From the NCBI RefSeq assembly GCF_029962835.1, contig NC_080588.1:65000001-65064000 (forward strand): DNA of 64,000 nucleotides, given 5' to 3'. The first letter of the stretch is position 1; every line of letters starts with the position of its first letter. The notes beneath the pieces were generated by a model. The model did no database searches and was not told the DNA's origin. It worked only from the letters and a program-made list of their open reading frames with translations. Made by a program: the position numbers and the translations under genes. The stretch is from Magnolia sinica (lineage: Eukaryota; Streptophyta; Magnoliopsida; Magnoliales; Magnoliaceae). Below, in pieces: positions 1 to 11,785 of the stretch.

Positions 1-152
1 GGGCGAGCAGGACAGTGATGGACGACCAGACGGGAGCAAGCAGGGCAATGACGGATGGACAAGGGTGAGCCGAGTAGTGATAGACGAGAACGGGCTTGAA
101 AGTCAGACTTTGACCAGAGGCCGGGTCTTAGGACGGGTGGACGAGTGGCTTG

Positions 153-208
<56 letters not shown>

Positions 209-300
209 CAATCGTTCGGGCTGAGAAGAGAAATGGAGGTAGGGTTTATTTTATTTTATTTTTTTTAAAAAAAAAATTTAAAGTTGATATGTATATCAAC
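1..300. repeat. GA microsatellite in unassigned spacer
   Basis: The first 150 bases are moderately GC-rich and show no recognisable gene. An (AG)n microsatellite runs from 156 to 203. A short T/A run follows at about 250-280. I see no coding sequence. Confidence 0.7.
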
Positions 301-507
301 TGACCGAGTGAGCTGAGTTAGACTGATCCAAGCCGAGTTTGAGTTATAGACCAATTCGAGTCGAGTCGAGCTCGGCTCAAATTTTTTTCGATCTTAAATA
401 TTCAATCTTAAATATTCAGCTTGATTTGGCTCGAACCTAGTTTCAAGTGAGTCGAGTCGAGTTTTTTCGAGTTAAATTGAGGAAGTTAACCGAGTGTAGA
501 CACCCCA
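301..507. mobile_element. Possible end of a non-autonomous hAT-like element
   Basis: This stretch is built from repeated GAGTCGAG/CTCGGCTC words. It ends near 507 in a sequence whose reverse complement starts GGGGTGTCTACACTCGG. Many plant non-autonomous hAT elements have similar CTCGACTC-rich subterminal regions and G-rich termini. I cannot find the partner terminal repeat or a target-site duplication, so this is a tentative call. Confidence 0.3.
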
Positions 508-529
508 CCCAGGCTAATATCTTGAGAAA

Positions 530-690
530 GCTGAGACAATCCGAGAACCATAACCCTAACCCGCACCCCGAAAGCCTAATCCGAACCCCGAAATCATAAT
601 TCGAACCCGAAACCTTGATCCAAACCCCAAAACCTAATCTCAATCCCAAAAACCCTAAACTTAACCTCAGCCATCACCCCAAACCCGAAA
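530..690. repeat. Degenerate AACCCNAAA-type tandem words
   Basis: Short imperfect repeats resembling AACCCTAA, AACCCCGAAA and AACCTAATC succeed each other at roughly 10-20 bp spacing. They look like a decayed telomere-like or simple-sequence tract rather than coding DNA. Confidence 0.45.
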
Positions 691-779
691 TACACCTATG
701 TGAGCATAAAAAACCAAGAAGTGGACTACTGTGCGAAGCGGAACATCGGATAAAGCCCAACGGATAAAGCTTGGCCCGA

Positions 780-1117
780 GCCCGGCCCAGGCGGTAGTTT
801 GACTACCGCCGGCGGTACTCCGATTATCTTCGCTAGCGGGACGCATGTGTCCTCCGAGCAACAGCTGTCTCTGTGCTCGAAAGTCAACTTTCTTTTGAAA
901 TTACCCCTCCAGCCAGCACTATTTACCATTTTACCAACCCCAAGAGCTAATGAGAGTGCGCCACATGGTATTTTTCTCTCCTCAACTACTCCCAAGCTGT
1001 CATGTCAGCTTTCACCATTCACCCTCCCAAAAATTACCACAATATCATTGGAGAAGGCTATAAATAACCCTCTCCTCTTCTCATTTTCACACACAACAAC
1101 CCAACACACTAACAAGA

Positions 1118-1165
<48 letters not shown>

Positions 1166-1917
1166 GGGAAGAAGCTCCCAAGCCTTCAAGTTCTGATTTT
1201 TTAGCTACCCCCTAGCCTTTCTTCTTAACCTTTCCAACCCATAAACCTAACCCAAATTGGTCATGGTTCGGTCTATATTTTAGCCTATTCAAGTTTAAGC
1301 CAAAGATCTATTCATCTCATACACAAGCATTCATCATGACATTTATTTCCTTCTCAACCCCCCTGCTCATTTAGATTTCTAGTGAACGTATGCTCTGTGA
1401 CTTGCCGTACATCGGATCCTGTCATATTAGAAATTCCTATTAGTCTAGTCCACTTTTCTTACCTTGTTTACATAAGCATCATTTCATCCGCCTTCTAGAC
1501 ACGCCGTTGGACGTATGCTCTGTGGCTTGCCGAAATCTCGGATCTTGCTACATCAGAAATCTGCGTGTGTGCCTAGTCCCATCTCGACCACAGCATCCAT
1601 CATCCCTTGAAATTGTTTTACCACACCAAGTAGAGACCGTATCTTTGTACGGGCAGAGAAGGTGCCTAACACCTTCCCTTTTTGTAATCAAGGTCCCTTA
1701 CCTAGAATCCTAGATCGCAAATCAGGAGTCATTCTAAGGTAGGAGAGTCTTTGGATTTCTCCAACCTTATATATTCCTCGGGTTCTAGTCGACTGCGGGA
1801 TTTTGAGATTAATTGGCTAGTGGCGACTCCAACATCCATATATCAGCCTAGTCACCCCTACAAATCAAACAAAAACACGCTAATCAGCGTGGGCGCCGAT
1901 TCCTAGCGTTCACACCA
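780..1917 (+). mobile_element. Probable LTR of a Ty3/gypsy (Tat/Ogre-like) retrotransposon
   Basis: The stretch has promoter-to-leader organisation. A TATA box (GCTATAAATAA, 1058-1068) is followed by a short leader, a GA microsatellite (1122-1158) and a pyrimidine-rich segment. Further on it carries words I associate with plant Tat/Ogre LTR 3' parts: GGTGCCTAACACCTTCCC near 1660, and a TGGCGACTCC box near 1822. It ends in CACACCA at 1911-1917. No gag/pol sequence follows, so this is a solo or 3' LTR. The left boundary is not resolved. The direction comes from the TATA position and the family call from recalled word similarity only. Confidence 0.4.
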
Positions 1918-3084
1918 GCTAGCTTAGTTTGTGTCCAACTTTGATGGAAAGAGATGCTTAGCTTAAGTAGACCAACCACATGAAGCAGTGGAAATTGAAT
2001 GCCTTGAAAACTTCATCCTCGTCTGTGTTGCCTTATAAAGGATTTGGATAACAAATAAACATCACCGCAAGCCCTGGGAAGGTTTCAATGGTCAATGTCA
2101 TTATCCCTGCTATTTTTTATGGCGTGGTCCACTTCAGCTTTGGACATGCTTCAAATTTGGGCTCATGACATAAGATGAGCTGATAAAATGCATGGGCGCT
2201 GGGGATAAGACACATATATCAGGGTGAGTCCCACAGAGTTTACCTGGTACACTATAGCATACTGAGTTACTCAATACGCAATCCGCGTCCAATGGAAAGT
2301 GGGAAAGTGAAGGAATTCACCTCTGATTTGATTTCTTAACTGGATGTTTGGTGGACACTTGATGGACGGTGGACATGAAAAGTAGTAGCTTGTTCGTATT
2401 CAATCAGACATTTGGATTCATTCAATCAATCTGATTTTTGGGTGATAACCAATCTACAGTGAATCCTAGAACAACATGGCCCTGTACTAGAGAATCAGGT
2501 AACTCCATGCCAAGCTCTGGATGGGGTGACATTTGGGGAATGATCACTGGGGCCAACTGGTGATCTGTATGTGGAATCTGAACCGTGCATCTTGTGTGCC
2601 TCATGGGAGCCGTACATATCAATGATCATCATCCTTATTAAAAAACTAAGGTAGGACACACCACTGGGAGAAATGTAAATTCACTATTATAACCTATATA
2701 TATTCTCTTCTCATGGCCCACCTAAACTTTAGAATAACTTAAATTTTTGTGTGTAGATTTATCCTTACGAAGTACACCTGATGAACGGGTTGGATGAACC
2801 CCAAGCTCCATCTAGAAGTTTCTGTGGTGGGTGTCCTTCATAATGTCCCATTGTTCCTTTTGTGCGACCCACCTCAGTTATGAATCAGATACATTGTGAG
2901 AGCTATACCTAATGTTGGGGCTCATCCATTGGACGGTTTGGATTCCACATACACACTATGTGTGAGCTCCACACAGCGCAAGCGTATGAAAATTACTAGG
3001 TTCGGACGCATATGAAATTCACAAAGATTCATGCGAGCGGAATAGGTGTGGGCTCGGTCTCACCCAAAACGGTGTGCATATCAT
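1918..3084. other. Intergenic; no gene seen
   Basis: Stop codons are dense in all frames and nothing resembles a protein family. Around 2690-2985 there are loosely palindromic GTGGG...CCCAC words, probably a worn inverted-repeat element. Confidence 0.5.
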
Positions 3085-3500
3085 GGGGCCCACCTTGATG
3101 TATGGATTCTATATCCAAGTCGTTCATCTGTTTTTCTACATCATTTTAGGACAAGAGCCCAAAAATAAAGAAGACCCAAATCTCAAGTTGACCATACTAT
3201 AAGAAACAATGATAATCGAATGCCCTACCATTAAAAACTTCCCAGGACCCACCGTATGGTTTCCATAGTGTTTATTTGCCATTAACCTGTTAATAAGGTC
3301 GCATAGACCTAGGTGAAAGGGTAGAACAAATATCAGCTTGATCCAAAGCTTTTATGGCCCATTAATGGTCAATCACCTGTTTCCTATGATATGGTCCACC
3401 TGAGAATTAGATCTTCTTCATTTTTGCGTTCACGCCCTAAAATATCTGGAAAAACGGATGGACGGTCTAGATATAGAATATATAAATCAAGGTCGGCCCC
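3085..3500. mobile_element. Foldback element, copy 1 of a ~0.4 kb family
   Basis: The two ends are inverted copies: the left begins GGGGCCCACCTTGATGTATG, and the right end (about 3478-3500) is its imperfect reverse complement. The arms stay largely complementary inward (GACCATACTATAAGAAACAA against its counterpart near 3385-3405) around an unpaired loop. The loop contains TTATTTGCCATTAACCTG and AAGGTCGCATAGACCT. The same loop recurs in copies near 8.1, 18.4, 32.6, 35.4 and 38.9 kb. There is no coding capacity, so I infer a non-autonomous DNA element. Confidence 0.7.
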
Positions 3501-4214
3501 AAGGTAAGGAAATCCGAGGCTTTTGCACGATACAAATTGTTTTTCACTTCTGACGGGGGCCAGTATAAGGTAATCCAGATGGTTGGTCCGTTGAGTCTGG
3601 ATACTAATTTCCTACAACACCCATGAAAAGGTGTTCACCTTTGATATGTGGGGTCCACTCCATCCATCGTTTGCGCTAGCTGAGGATGTAAGCTGCCGAT
3701 CCAAAACTCAGCCACACCATAGGCAAAACTAGCAATGGCGACTACGTTTTTGGGCCCACGTGATAATTATATCCCATCCAATCCGTTCATAATTACATAA
3801 GCCCCTTTAGAGACATTGAGCACTTCACCTAGTCCCAATAAATTAATTTTAATTTAATTCAAAGAATGAAGTCAAACGTCTCTTTAATTTTGAAAAGTAT
3901 TTCAATTTTTAAAATTTTATAGTTATTTCATTCAATAGCCACAATGCAATTAAGCGAACCCTAACCTTTTTGCTAGTTGAGTTATTCTCCATCAATACTA
4001 AGACACTTATATTAGGTTTGTATGTGCTAAAGGATACATGTGATGAGTTACACAACTATTAAGTATCCAATTCTAGTAAGTGTGGCATAATCGCTTGCCA
4101 TCAATACCTTATCTTAAGTGAATTCTATCGATGACTCTCCTACTTAATTAACTTGATTCTTGGGCCCAAAAACTTGCGTCTAGGTATTTGAATCAGAACC
4201 TTTTGAATTGTTAC
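3501..4214. other. Intergenic; no gene seen
   Basis: AT-rich spacer with no convincing coding stretch and no repeat that I could align elsewhere in the window. Confidence 0.5.
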
Positions 4215-4800
4215 TATTGATGCAGTTTTCTAGTTGTCGTGACGAGGCCTCTAAATCTCTATACAAGTAAAACGACAATGGAGATTCTGGCTAAGGCAAG
4301 GGACTCTCCGATGCTAAAGTTAGACAGGGAATTCGGGTCTAGGTGTATTATGGTTCTAGTGCATCCCTTTTTCTATAGATTGTGGGCCCTATTTATAGCC
4401 CTAGTGCATGTTACATAGATAGAAAATTCTCTATAGGACAACCTCTCATTACAAATGCCTTCTGAGATCCTAGGTTGAGATCTTGGAACAACCTTTACGA
4501 TAAGGTTGAGAGGTTGAGATCTGAGAATACATGAGTAGGTAACTTAGCTTGACTAACTGAGGCTGAGCTCTCGATCTGTGGTCCGATGCCATCCTAAGGT
4601 CCAGCTTGCTTTCGATGTGTAGGTCAAATTGATTCATATAATAGTTGGTTGTAGGAATGCGACCTCAGCAGTAATTGTGCTTTCGATTGTGCCCAGGTCG
4701 CTGAGCTGCCGTAGAGGTTGTGCTCGGTCATCTGACCCTGACAGTTGGCCCAGCAATGTTGTTCTATTATGCTGGTTACCTTAGGTCAGTCCATTTTTAC
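4215..4800. mobile_element. Possible LTR remnant
   Basis: The words GGCTAAGGCAAGGGACTC and CCGATGCTAAAGTTAG near 4290-4325, followed by a pyrimidine-rich stretch and GGTTGAGATC repeats, look like the transcribed part of a degraded plant LTR (pattern memory, not an alignment). No TG/CA ends or internal domains can be assigned. Confidence 0.2.
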
Positions 4801-5724
4801 CCACAATAGTTATCTTTCCTTTCTAAACAATACTTATTCAAATAACTAATTTTACCATAATCTAACATGCACTTTTGTCAATCATTGATTTCGATTAGCC
4901 TCGAAACTTGCTTCTTGAGGAGTTTTTTAATCTTCTATCACAATCTTTGAATTACCCTCTTGTCATAAGAGCTCCCACTCCTTATCATCTAAACTTCCTA
5001 AAGATGCCTTCTTGTAAAGTTTATCATAGGTAATGCACTACAAACCACATTCAAATCAAGAGAATCTTTCTTATACAAAAAGTTGTGACTAAGTTGTCAT
5101 ATGATTTCAACAATGTAGATAACAAAGTCATTATTTTATCTTCCTTTTCTATTCTTACATCAATGCTTTTAAGTTGACAAATAAGATTGTTGAATATAAT
5201 CTTTATCTCAGCAGTCTATCAGTAGTGCATGTTTCGATCCTCCTCCATAATTTAGAAAAAGGAATAATCTTCATACCTTATTTCATTATTAAAGAATATA
5301 CTTTTATCTTTAAAAAAAGATTCGTAAGAAATTTGGTTTGATACAAGTTTTCTAATTTTACCCATAAACTTTTGCTGTCTTTTCATCAATGATGTTGAAT
5401 AAAACCATATCCTCTCAACACAAGCGGATCATTAATAAAGAAAAAGAATTGAGATTCATTTCCTCCCAGCGTAGTAGCATAGGTAGGTTGTACTAGTCTA
5501 AGATCAGTTATGTTAAGATGAAATAAAATGATAAGCCGCATTGCACTATAGATTTGATTTGGTATGTGTTGGGTTGGCAAGGGCTTGAAGCTTCCCTGAT
5601 CTTCCTCCTATTTATAAAATTTTAGTGCAATAGTTAGATAGAAATTTTTATAGCCACTTATATATGCTAATGTAATAATTGTAGGGCACGATGAGTGTTG
5701 TGGCCTATCAAACAACACCATGTC
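4801..5724. other. AT-rich intergenic spacer
   Basis: Stops occur in all frames. No domain, RNA gene or clear repeat is visible. Confidence 0.5.
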
Positions 5725-5853
5725 GGGTCCTTACTCTTGCCCGGGTGGTAGACTCTTGGGAGTTTCAATCAAGGGTTCGAGTACCCATAGGTGGTGACAT
5801 TCCACTAGCGTGAGTGTGTGGAGTGTGTGTGCGTGTGTTAAAAAAAAAAAAAA
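5725..5853 (+). mobile_element. tRNA-derived SINE, copy 1
   Basis: The element has an internal RNA polymerase III promoter. The A-box-like GGGTGGTAGACTC is near 5744 and a canonical B box GGTTCGAGTACC near 5774. It is followed by a GTGTGTG-rich body and a poly(A) tail of about 13 bases ending at 5853. It matches the SINE at 20172-20320 nearly base for base through both boxes. It lacks 7-8 bases between the boxes that the other copy has. A target-site duplication is not obvious. Confidence 0.8.
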
Positions 5854-6660
5854 CCTTGTTGATAATTCAAGAATTTTGTGAGAATATTGTGCGTATGAGT
5901 TATCATTAGTTGTAATGAGGAGCTCTAAATTATTGGCTTCTTTGTATAGACTCGTAGGGTGGTTATTTAAACCCAACTCTAGGTTTAGGTAATACAGAAA
6001 AACTTACGGAGAATTCTCCAAAAAATTCTTGAGTTATCATCGTATCAGATCCACACATCTGAACCATCGATCCTTTAGTCCTTTGTTATCACGGTCCTTA
6101 TCATCGCCGCTAGTCCAGAGGTCGCTCGTGGTCGTGCCCACGTCGCTTTTGCTCTTCCGCTGCAACAGCCCATTCCATCTTCCCATGCCTAAATCGATCA
6201 GCCTTCATCATCAGCATCAAACCCTAGCTCTGCCATCCACTTACTTGTGTCGAATGGCAGCTGGTTGTCTTGATCGTTGCGCCTAAAACTCCCTGTCGCG
6301 CACATCATCTTCCCCAACCCTCCACCTGCAAAACCCTGTCACACTGATCATATTACCCATCCAGCACGGATCGCTGCCCGCCTCGACCGTCCAGCAGTCC
6401 CCTGCCAGAACCGTTCAAGATTTGGCATCCCTGCTGCCACTGTTTCTCCGTTCAGATCCGGCGTCGCTGCTATTCCGATCCGGCGTCACTGTCGCTGCTG
6501 CTGTAGGCGTACCTGTCGCCGGCAACCTCCTAATCCGCTATCGTTTCCGACAATCATCTGCAACAAGAAATTTCAACAACTCATATACACAATATTCTCA
6601 CACATGCATGCTATTTGTTATGCCTTTCTTTGCGCGAACGTAAATAATGCACTGTGAAAC
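5854..6660 (+). mobile_element. Decayed Ty1/copia LTR end and leader
   Basis: At 6031-6047 the sequence TTATCATCGTATCAGATCC resembles a primer-binding site complementary to initiator tRNA-Met (TGGTATCAGAGC). It follows directly after a possible LTR end (…GAGTTATCA). The next 500 bases encode only serine/proline/arginine-rich translation without a gag domain, as in copia leaders. The LTR 5' end cannot be placed because SINE copy 1 lies in the same region. This is a remnant, not a gene. Confidence 0.3.
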
Positions 6661-8030
6661 TCAACCAACATGGCGTAGTTGTTACTTTGCTCAAGCATTT
6701 TTGGCCATGGGGCTTCTATATGATGCCAAGGTACAAATGCCAAATACATCATTTGTTGCAATCGTATTTCGGTTGAAACCCAACTTCAGTCATGAGGCCG
6801 CTATAATGATTAGCTGGCTTCACCATGTAAGCGGAATACATGACATGTGTATCGTCATTATAGTCAATTGGGCCTATACCTTTTGGGAAACTTATGACTT
6901 TATGGATTCTGATTTTCTTCGGTCATTAAGACAACCAAAGAAATCTTTTGCTCATCTCTTGTTGAGATTTCGCTGCTACGAAGCATCATCTGACTTGTTG
7001 AATTTGATGTAGTTAGATCAGGCGTAAACACATTTTAGATGGGTCATTAAGTTAAGCACATCTCACTAAAGCCCAAGGCTGATCCATACGCTAAACTAAG
7101 CATTAAGAGGCCCACAAAAGTGGGCCTACTAATTCAAATGCTGTTTTATGAGGAGAAACTACAAAATATTGAGAGTTAACTATAAACTACCATAAAATAA
7201 ATAGCCATTAAAAGTTTTAAAAATAATTCTCCATTAATCAACATACAAAACAACTCTAAAAAAACACGTTTAGAAAAAAAATTACAATGGAATGTTCTTT
7301 TCCAGCCATAGCACATATAAATTGAACATGCGGCGTATGTTAACTCAAATAAAACAAGCTAAATTGTGGAACCCACGGTTGTTGAGTCACAAAATTAGAA
7401 TGGTTGAACAATCCTAACCTCTGATTCTTGCACACTTGTTTGGTGAAATAAGACCATTGGATGCATTTTTAACTATCAAATAAATATGCTGTTAATCTTT
7501 CATCAAACCCATTCATTAGGTGTGACTCACTTGAAAAGTAGCCTGATTCAAAACTCCGGTGGGCCACCCTTCAGAGATTTTAGAGGCAATTTGACATTGT
7601 TCACATTGTTGTAGCCCATATGATTTCCCTGTGTATGGTGAATACAATGGTTCCCACTTGATAGATGGATTGGATTTCACATATTCAATATCAGCTTACC
7701 AATCTATGTGAATTCTCATTGTTCATATGGGATCCGGTCTTTAAAAAGATATGAAAAAAAGTTGGCAATGTGGAAGAGTGGTTATCACGATTCACACTTA
7801 TTAAATTGATATTAGCCAATCTACCAATCTATTATCTCTCCTCACTCAAAATCCCAACAATGATCGCAGGGAAAAATTTCCATTACTTATAACGAGCTGC
7901 TTTCAGGGCGTTTGGAGGCCTGTAAGTTGTGTAAAATGTATGGAAGTTACAGATGGTGTTTGGGAGAGGAAAGTTGTAACTTTGTTTCAACCTGTAACAT
8001 TCTTACAGGCAAAAGATGCAAAAATATCAC
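6661..8030. other. Intergenic; no gene called
   Basis: An open frame of 121 codons (6647-7012, +) exists but matches no family I know and has no promoter or splice context. The rest is AT-rich, with GTGGGCCACC-type words near 7560. Confidence 0.45.
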
Positions 8031-8400
8031 AGGGCATGAGCCCAAAAATGAGGAAGATAAGTTATCTCAGGTGGACACAAAAAACAATGGTGATTTAATG
8101 CTTACCATTAAAAGCTTCCCGGGCCCCACTGTAATGTTTATTTGCCATCTAACCTATTGATAAGGTCATAAAGACCTGGATGAAGGGAAAACACAATTAT
8201 CAGCTTGATCCAAATCTAAGGGCTGAAATATGAAGCCGATCCAAATCTCAGGCGGACCATACCACATGAAACATTTTTGACCGAATGCTGATAATTAAAA
8301 AATTCTTTTGGGTCACAGAAATTTTGGATCAGGCTGATATTTTGTATTTTCCCTTCCATTCCTACAACACAGAAATCAAAATGGGCCCATGGTTTTGTGA
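8031..8400. mobile_element. Foldback element, copy 2 (rearranged)
   Basis: The loop and one arm of the foldback family are present: GTTTATTTGCCATCTAACCT, then AAGGTCATAAAGACCTGG, near 8135-8180. A second, partly duplicated arm follows at 8235-8370. The outer terminal repeats are lost. Confidence 0.6.
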
Positions 8401-8429
8401 CTAGGATTTTGTATATTCATATGCTTTTT

Positions 8430-8800
8430 GCTGGTTATATGATCATAGTCCTAAAAGAATTTTGAAGTATGAGGAAATGGTAGACCTCTCAGCTCTGTTA
8501 AGGATGCTGAATGGGGTTCTTCTCTTGCCTTCATTAGCATATGAAAGAATATGGAAATGGGAGAAGTCTGGAAAATTTTCAGTGAAATCCTTACTTTCTC
8601 TGTTCATACAATGAAGCTAAATCCCACCATGCTGCCCATTTGTGGAAATCATCTGCCATTCTGAGAGTCTCAGTTTTCATGCGGACAGTGATCTAGCAAA
8701 AAAAAATTGACGGTTGATAATCTGCAAGAGTGTGGTCTGCCTCCTTCCAAACCAATGTGTTAGGTGTAAAATCTGATGTAGAGCAGGTTGCGGACACTTT
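8430..8800 (+). pseudogene. Very decayed LINE ORF2 C-terminal region, part 1
   Basis: Conceptual translation gives the signature of the region before and inside the plant LINE zf-RVT domain: IWKWEKSGKFSVKSLLSLF near 8550-8610. After frame changes, LTVDNLQECGLPPSKPMCV follows near 8705-8755. Corresponding positions in the LINEs at 46.5 and 58-64 kb read FSVKSLYSLL and LTIDNLQKKGMQLPNIC. Several stops and shifts separate the blocks. It is an old, non-functional fragment continued by the piece at 9260-9620. Confidence 0.65.
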
Positions 8801-9259
8801 CATGGCAAAGAAGGACCAGAGAAGGCCCCATCGGAGGTGGAGATGATCAAGATCATCAGAACCTTAAAACAGTTGTATCTCGCAAACCGGAATGAGTTTT
8901 TGGACATATTATATATGATTTCGGGGCGGATAAGCTACTTTAGCCAACCAACCTGCTACGCTGGGTTGCCCATGCTGGATTTGAGAGATTCCATCAGATT
9001 GGCGGTTGAAAGTCCATCTTATTTTTGTTTTTACTATAAATAGTAAGTTTTAGTTCGATCATAACTTTTGATACTTTTGAGTTGTAGGAGTTGTGTCCAA
9101 CATGAAAGGGGCTTAGGAAAATTAGGAGAATAACGTGGTTAGGCCAAATTAGACACTTACCATTTTTGGCTGAAAACCATGAAGTCTAGTAGGAATGGTG
9201 ACAGTCTATGAATAGTAAGTTTACTATTTATAGTAAGTCGCGTTTTTAAGGGAGTCCAG
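8801..9259. other. Sequence interrupting the old LINE
   Basis: This block sits between two parts of the same decayed LINE. It carries CTATAAATAGTAAG near 9033-9050 and a second copy of TATTTATAGTAAGT near 9224-9237. The two near-repeats flank a segment of about 190 bp, suggesting a small insertion such as a retroelement remnant. The nature of the insert is not established. Confidence 0.3.
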
Positions 9260-9620
9260 AGAGCTCCGTGGATTTGGAGTAGTTATTCCCTGAGGAAGAT
9301 GGTGGTCGATCTCATCATGTCCATCCCTGCATCAAAGCCTATACAGACTCCTTGTGTTCACTTGCTTTTTCATTATGCAACGGTGGAATCGGTATGGAAT
9401 TTCTTAGGGAGTTTAAAACTCCCTGGGTCAGAAGTGTGTCCCTGGTTGAGGATTTATTAGTTGGTGAGCAGTCCAGTCCATGGCAAGTGCAAGATTCTGT
9501 GGAGTTTGGTGTCGTTTGCTGGCAAGAAAGGAACAATAGGATATTTATAAAGGACATCCACATTTCCACATAAGTTCTGATTGAGAAAACTAGATCCTGC
9601 AGGAATTTCTAACAGTATAG
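9260..9620 (+). pseudogene. Very decayed LINE ORF2 C-terminal region, part 2
   Basis: Near 9510-9560 the translation reads FGVVCWQERNNRIFIKD. This matches the tail of plant LINE ORF2 (IWWSVWEERNERCFND in the element at 46.6-47.2 kb). It fits directly after the 8430-8800 fragment in protein order. The fragment is broken and non-functional. Confidence 0.6.
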
Positions 9621-10130
9621 GTTTGAGCCAATGCTTTAATACAACTAGCCCATTTTTCAATGGCATAGGGTCGAGCCAATATTTTAATACGACCTAACCC
9701 TTTTCTCAATGGTGTAGGGTCAACTCATTGTTTTAAACCAACCTAACTCATGTTTTAATGGCATAGGGTCGAGCCATGTTTGAATACGATTGAACCCATG
9801 TTTGAATACGATCGAACCCCATTTTTTTTTTTTTTTTTTTTCGGCATATGGTTGAGTCAATGTTTGAATATGGTCCAAACCATGTTTTTGATGGCACAGG
9901 TTCAACCTGATCTTTTAAATACGATCCAAACCCATGTTTTTTATGACCTGATGTTTGAACCGATTTCTTAATATGATCCAAATGCATGTTTTTTATGGTA
10001 TAGGATAGAGCTGATATTTGTATACGATCCAAACCCATTTTTAATAGCATAGGGTTGAGTCGGCATTTTACTACGACCTAACCAAATTACCTGCATATGG
10101 TTGATCTGATGTTTTAACATGACTAAAATC
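9610..10130. repeat. Degenerate ~49-bp minisatellite
   Basis: About ten diverged units follow each other, each containing AGGGTCGAGCCAAT-like, TTTTAATACGACC-like and CCATGTTTTTAATGGCAT-like words. Unit length is 45-52 bp. A T-run interrupts the array at about 9821-9840. Frames open through the array are artefacts of repetition. Confidence 0.75.
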
Positions 10131-11189
10131 TATAACAACATGCGCTTATGTGATCTAGTCACCTGCCTTTGTCAAATCTTTTTCTACATGAGTAGCATTT
10201 GTAGACCCACATGCTTTTATATCCCAGCAGTCACATTTTTACTTTAGTCTACTTGAATGAAGATATCAGCTCACCAGAGTTATGCACTAAGTTTGATGAT
10301 GTTCCAATGGAAGATTAAGCCAGATCAAGTTAATGTAGCCATTCATCCATATGCATCAGGAGTGCTCCAGGAAGCATGCTGGAATGAAGATCTAGATGTG
10401 TGAAGGGCATCCATGAAATTTGAAAGGCAATCCAATTTCAAAATCATGAGAAAAAGAATCGATGGAGATTACACATCATGAGGTGGCCCAGTGGGCCCCA
10501 GTTGTTAGATTGATCCAAAGAAGCTCCAAAGTCATTAATGTGCTAGAGCTACATTGTTGGAAAGCTAATTCGATAAGCTCTCCAATTAGACCAACTTCAT
10601 GAAAATTTGATGTTGTTTAATCCTTGTAACTGTGGATACAATGTGAGGGATAGTAGGGACCCAGATGTTTGCAGCCTGCCATGACCTGGTTTTGATGTGG
10701 TCAATGTAGCTGCAATGTGGTTTCTTCTTCCTCAGGGAGTTGAGGAGAATGTGACTACGTTTACGTTCTCCACCATTTTTTTAATGCCACCACCACCACC
10801 ATTACACTTCAAGATCTACAGCAGGAGGACAAAAATCAAAGCAAAAGGGGGAACTTAATGTTCAAGAAAGTGTGCAAAGAGAGGGAGTTCAAGAGAAGCC
10901 CCATATTGCTATTTGAGATCACCAAACACCGAGGAAGATAGCTTGGAGAGGACTAACGTTCTGATTTCCCCTTGTTGCATTTTCTCTCTCTGTTTCCTCT
11001 TATTTTATTTATTTATTTAATTTCGGCCATTAAAATAGTTAAATGTAAGGTTAGTGCAGGATTGAGCAGTAGGGTTGAAACAGATTCTTGTAAGAACCCA
11101 CTTCGAATAATCAAACCAGGGTGTTTGTTTCACCATAGTGTGATTCCTCCCTTGGAACTGTAACGGGTTCCCTAAATTTCTTGGAGCCC
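10131..11189. other. Intergenic; no gene seen
   Basis: A few CCACCA repeats occur near 10785. No coding region or recognisable element is visible. Confidence 0.5.
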
Positions 11190-11785
11190 ACAAGACCTAA
11201 ATGCTTATATATGAAACATTTAAATTTCTTGGAGCCCACTTTTTAAGTAAAGGAACTTAAATGCCTATCTTAAGGCATGCGGCGCACTTGTAAAGTTAAA
11301 GTGGCATGTAAAGGCACCTAATGTGTATCCCTATGGGATTTAGACCACTTTTCAAGTTAAAACTACAAGTAAAGGCATCTCAATCTATCCCTAGGGCAGT
11401 TAGCACACTTTTCATGTTGAAACTGTTATGAAGGCACCTAAATGCCAATCCTAAATGCATTTAGCTGACTCTAAAGCTAAAACTCTAGGTAAAGGCACCT
11501 AAATGCCTCAAGGGATTTTGCCCACTTTTCTAACTCAAACTCTATGTATAGGTACCTAAATGGCTATCCTTAAGCCTTTTAGCCCACTTTTCATATGAAA
11601 ACTCTAGTAAAGGCACTTCAATGCCTATCCTCAAGGCATTTATTCCACATTTCAATTTATAGCTGTTGTATAGGTAGGAACATAACTGCCAATTCTAAAG
11701 GCATTTAGCCAATTTTTCAATTAAAACTCCAAGTAAAGGCACCTAATGTTTAATCCATGAGGCATTTAGCCCACTTTTCATGTCA
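11190..11785. repeat. Degenerate ~60-bp minisatellite
   Basis: Nine to ten diverged units carry the consensus words AAAGGCACCTAAATGCC, AGGCATTTAGCCCACTTTTC and AAGTTAAAACTC. Unit length is 57-64 bp. Substitution and small indels are spread through all units, so the array is old. Confidence 0.75.

Noticed and set aside
799-1161. 120-codon plus frame
   Set aside because: It lies in the putative LTR and runs into a GA microsatellite coding Arg-Glu repeats. No domain is present.
6029-6657. Overlapping Ser/Pro/Arg-rich frames after a tRNA-Met-like site
   Set aside because: Low-complexity translation typical of retroelement leader DNA. No gag motif or conserved start.
6647-7012. 121-codon plus frame
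   Set aside because: No family resemblance, no promoter or splice support; length is possible by chance.
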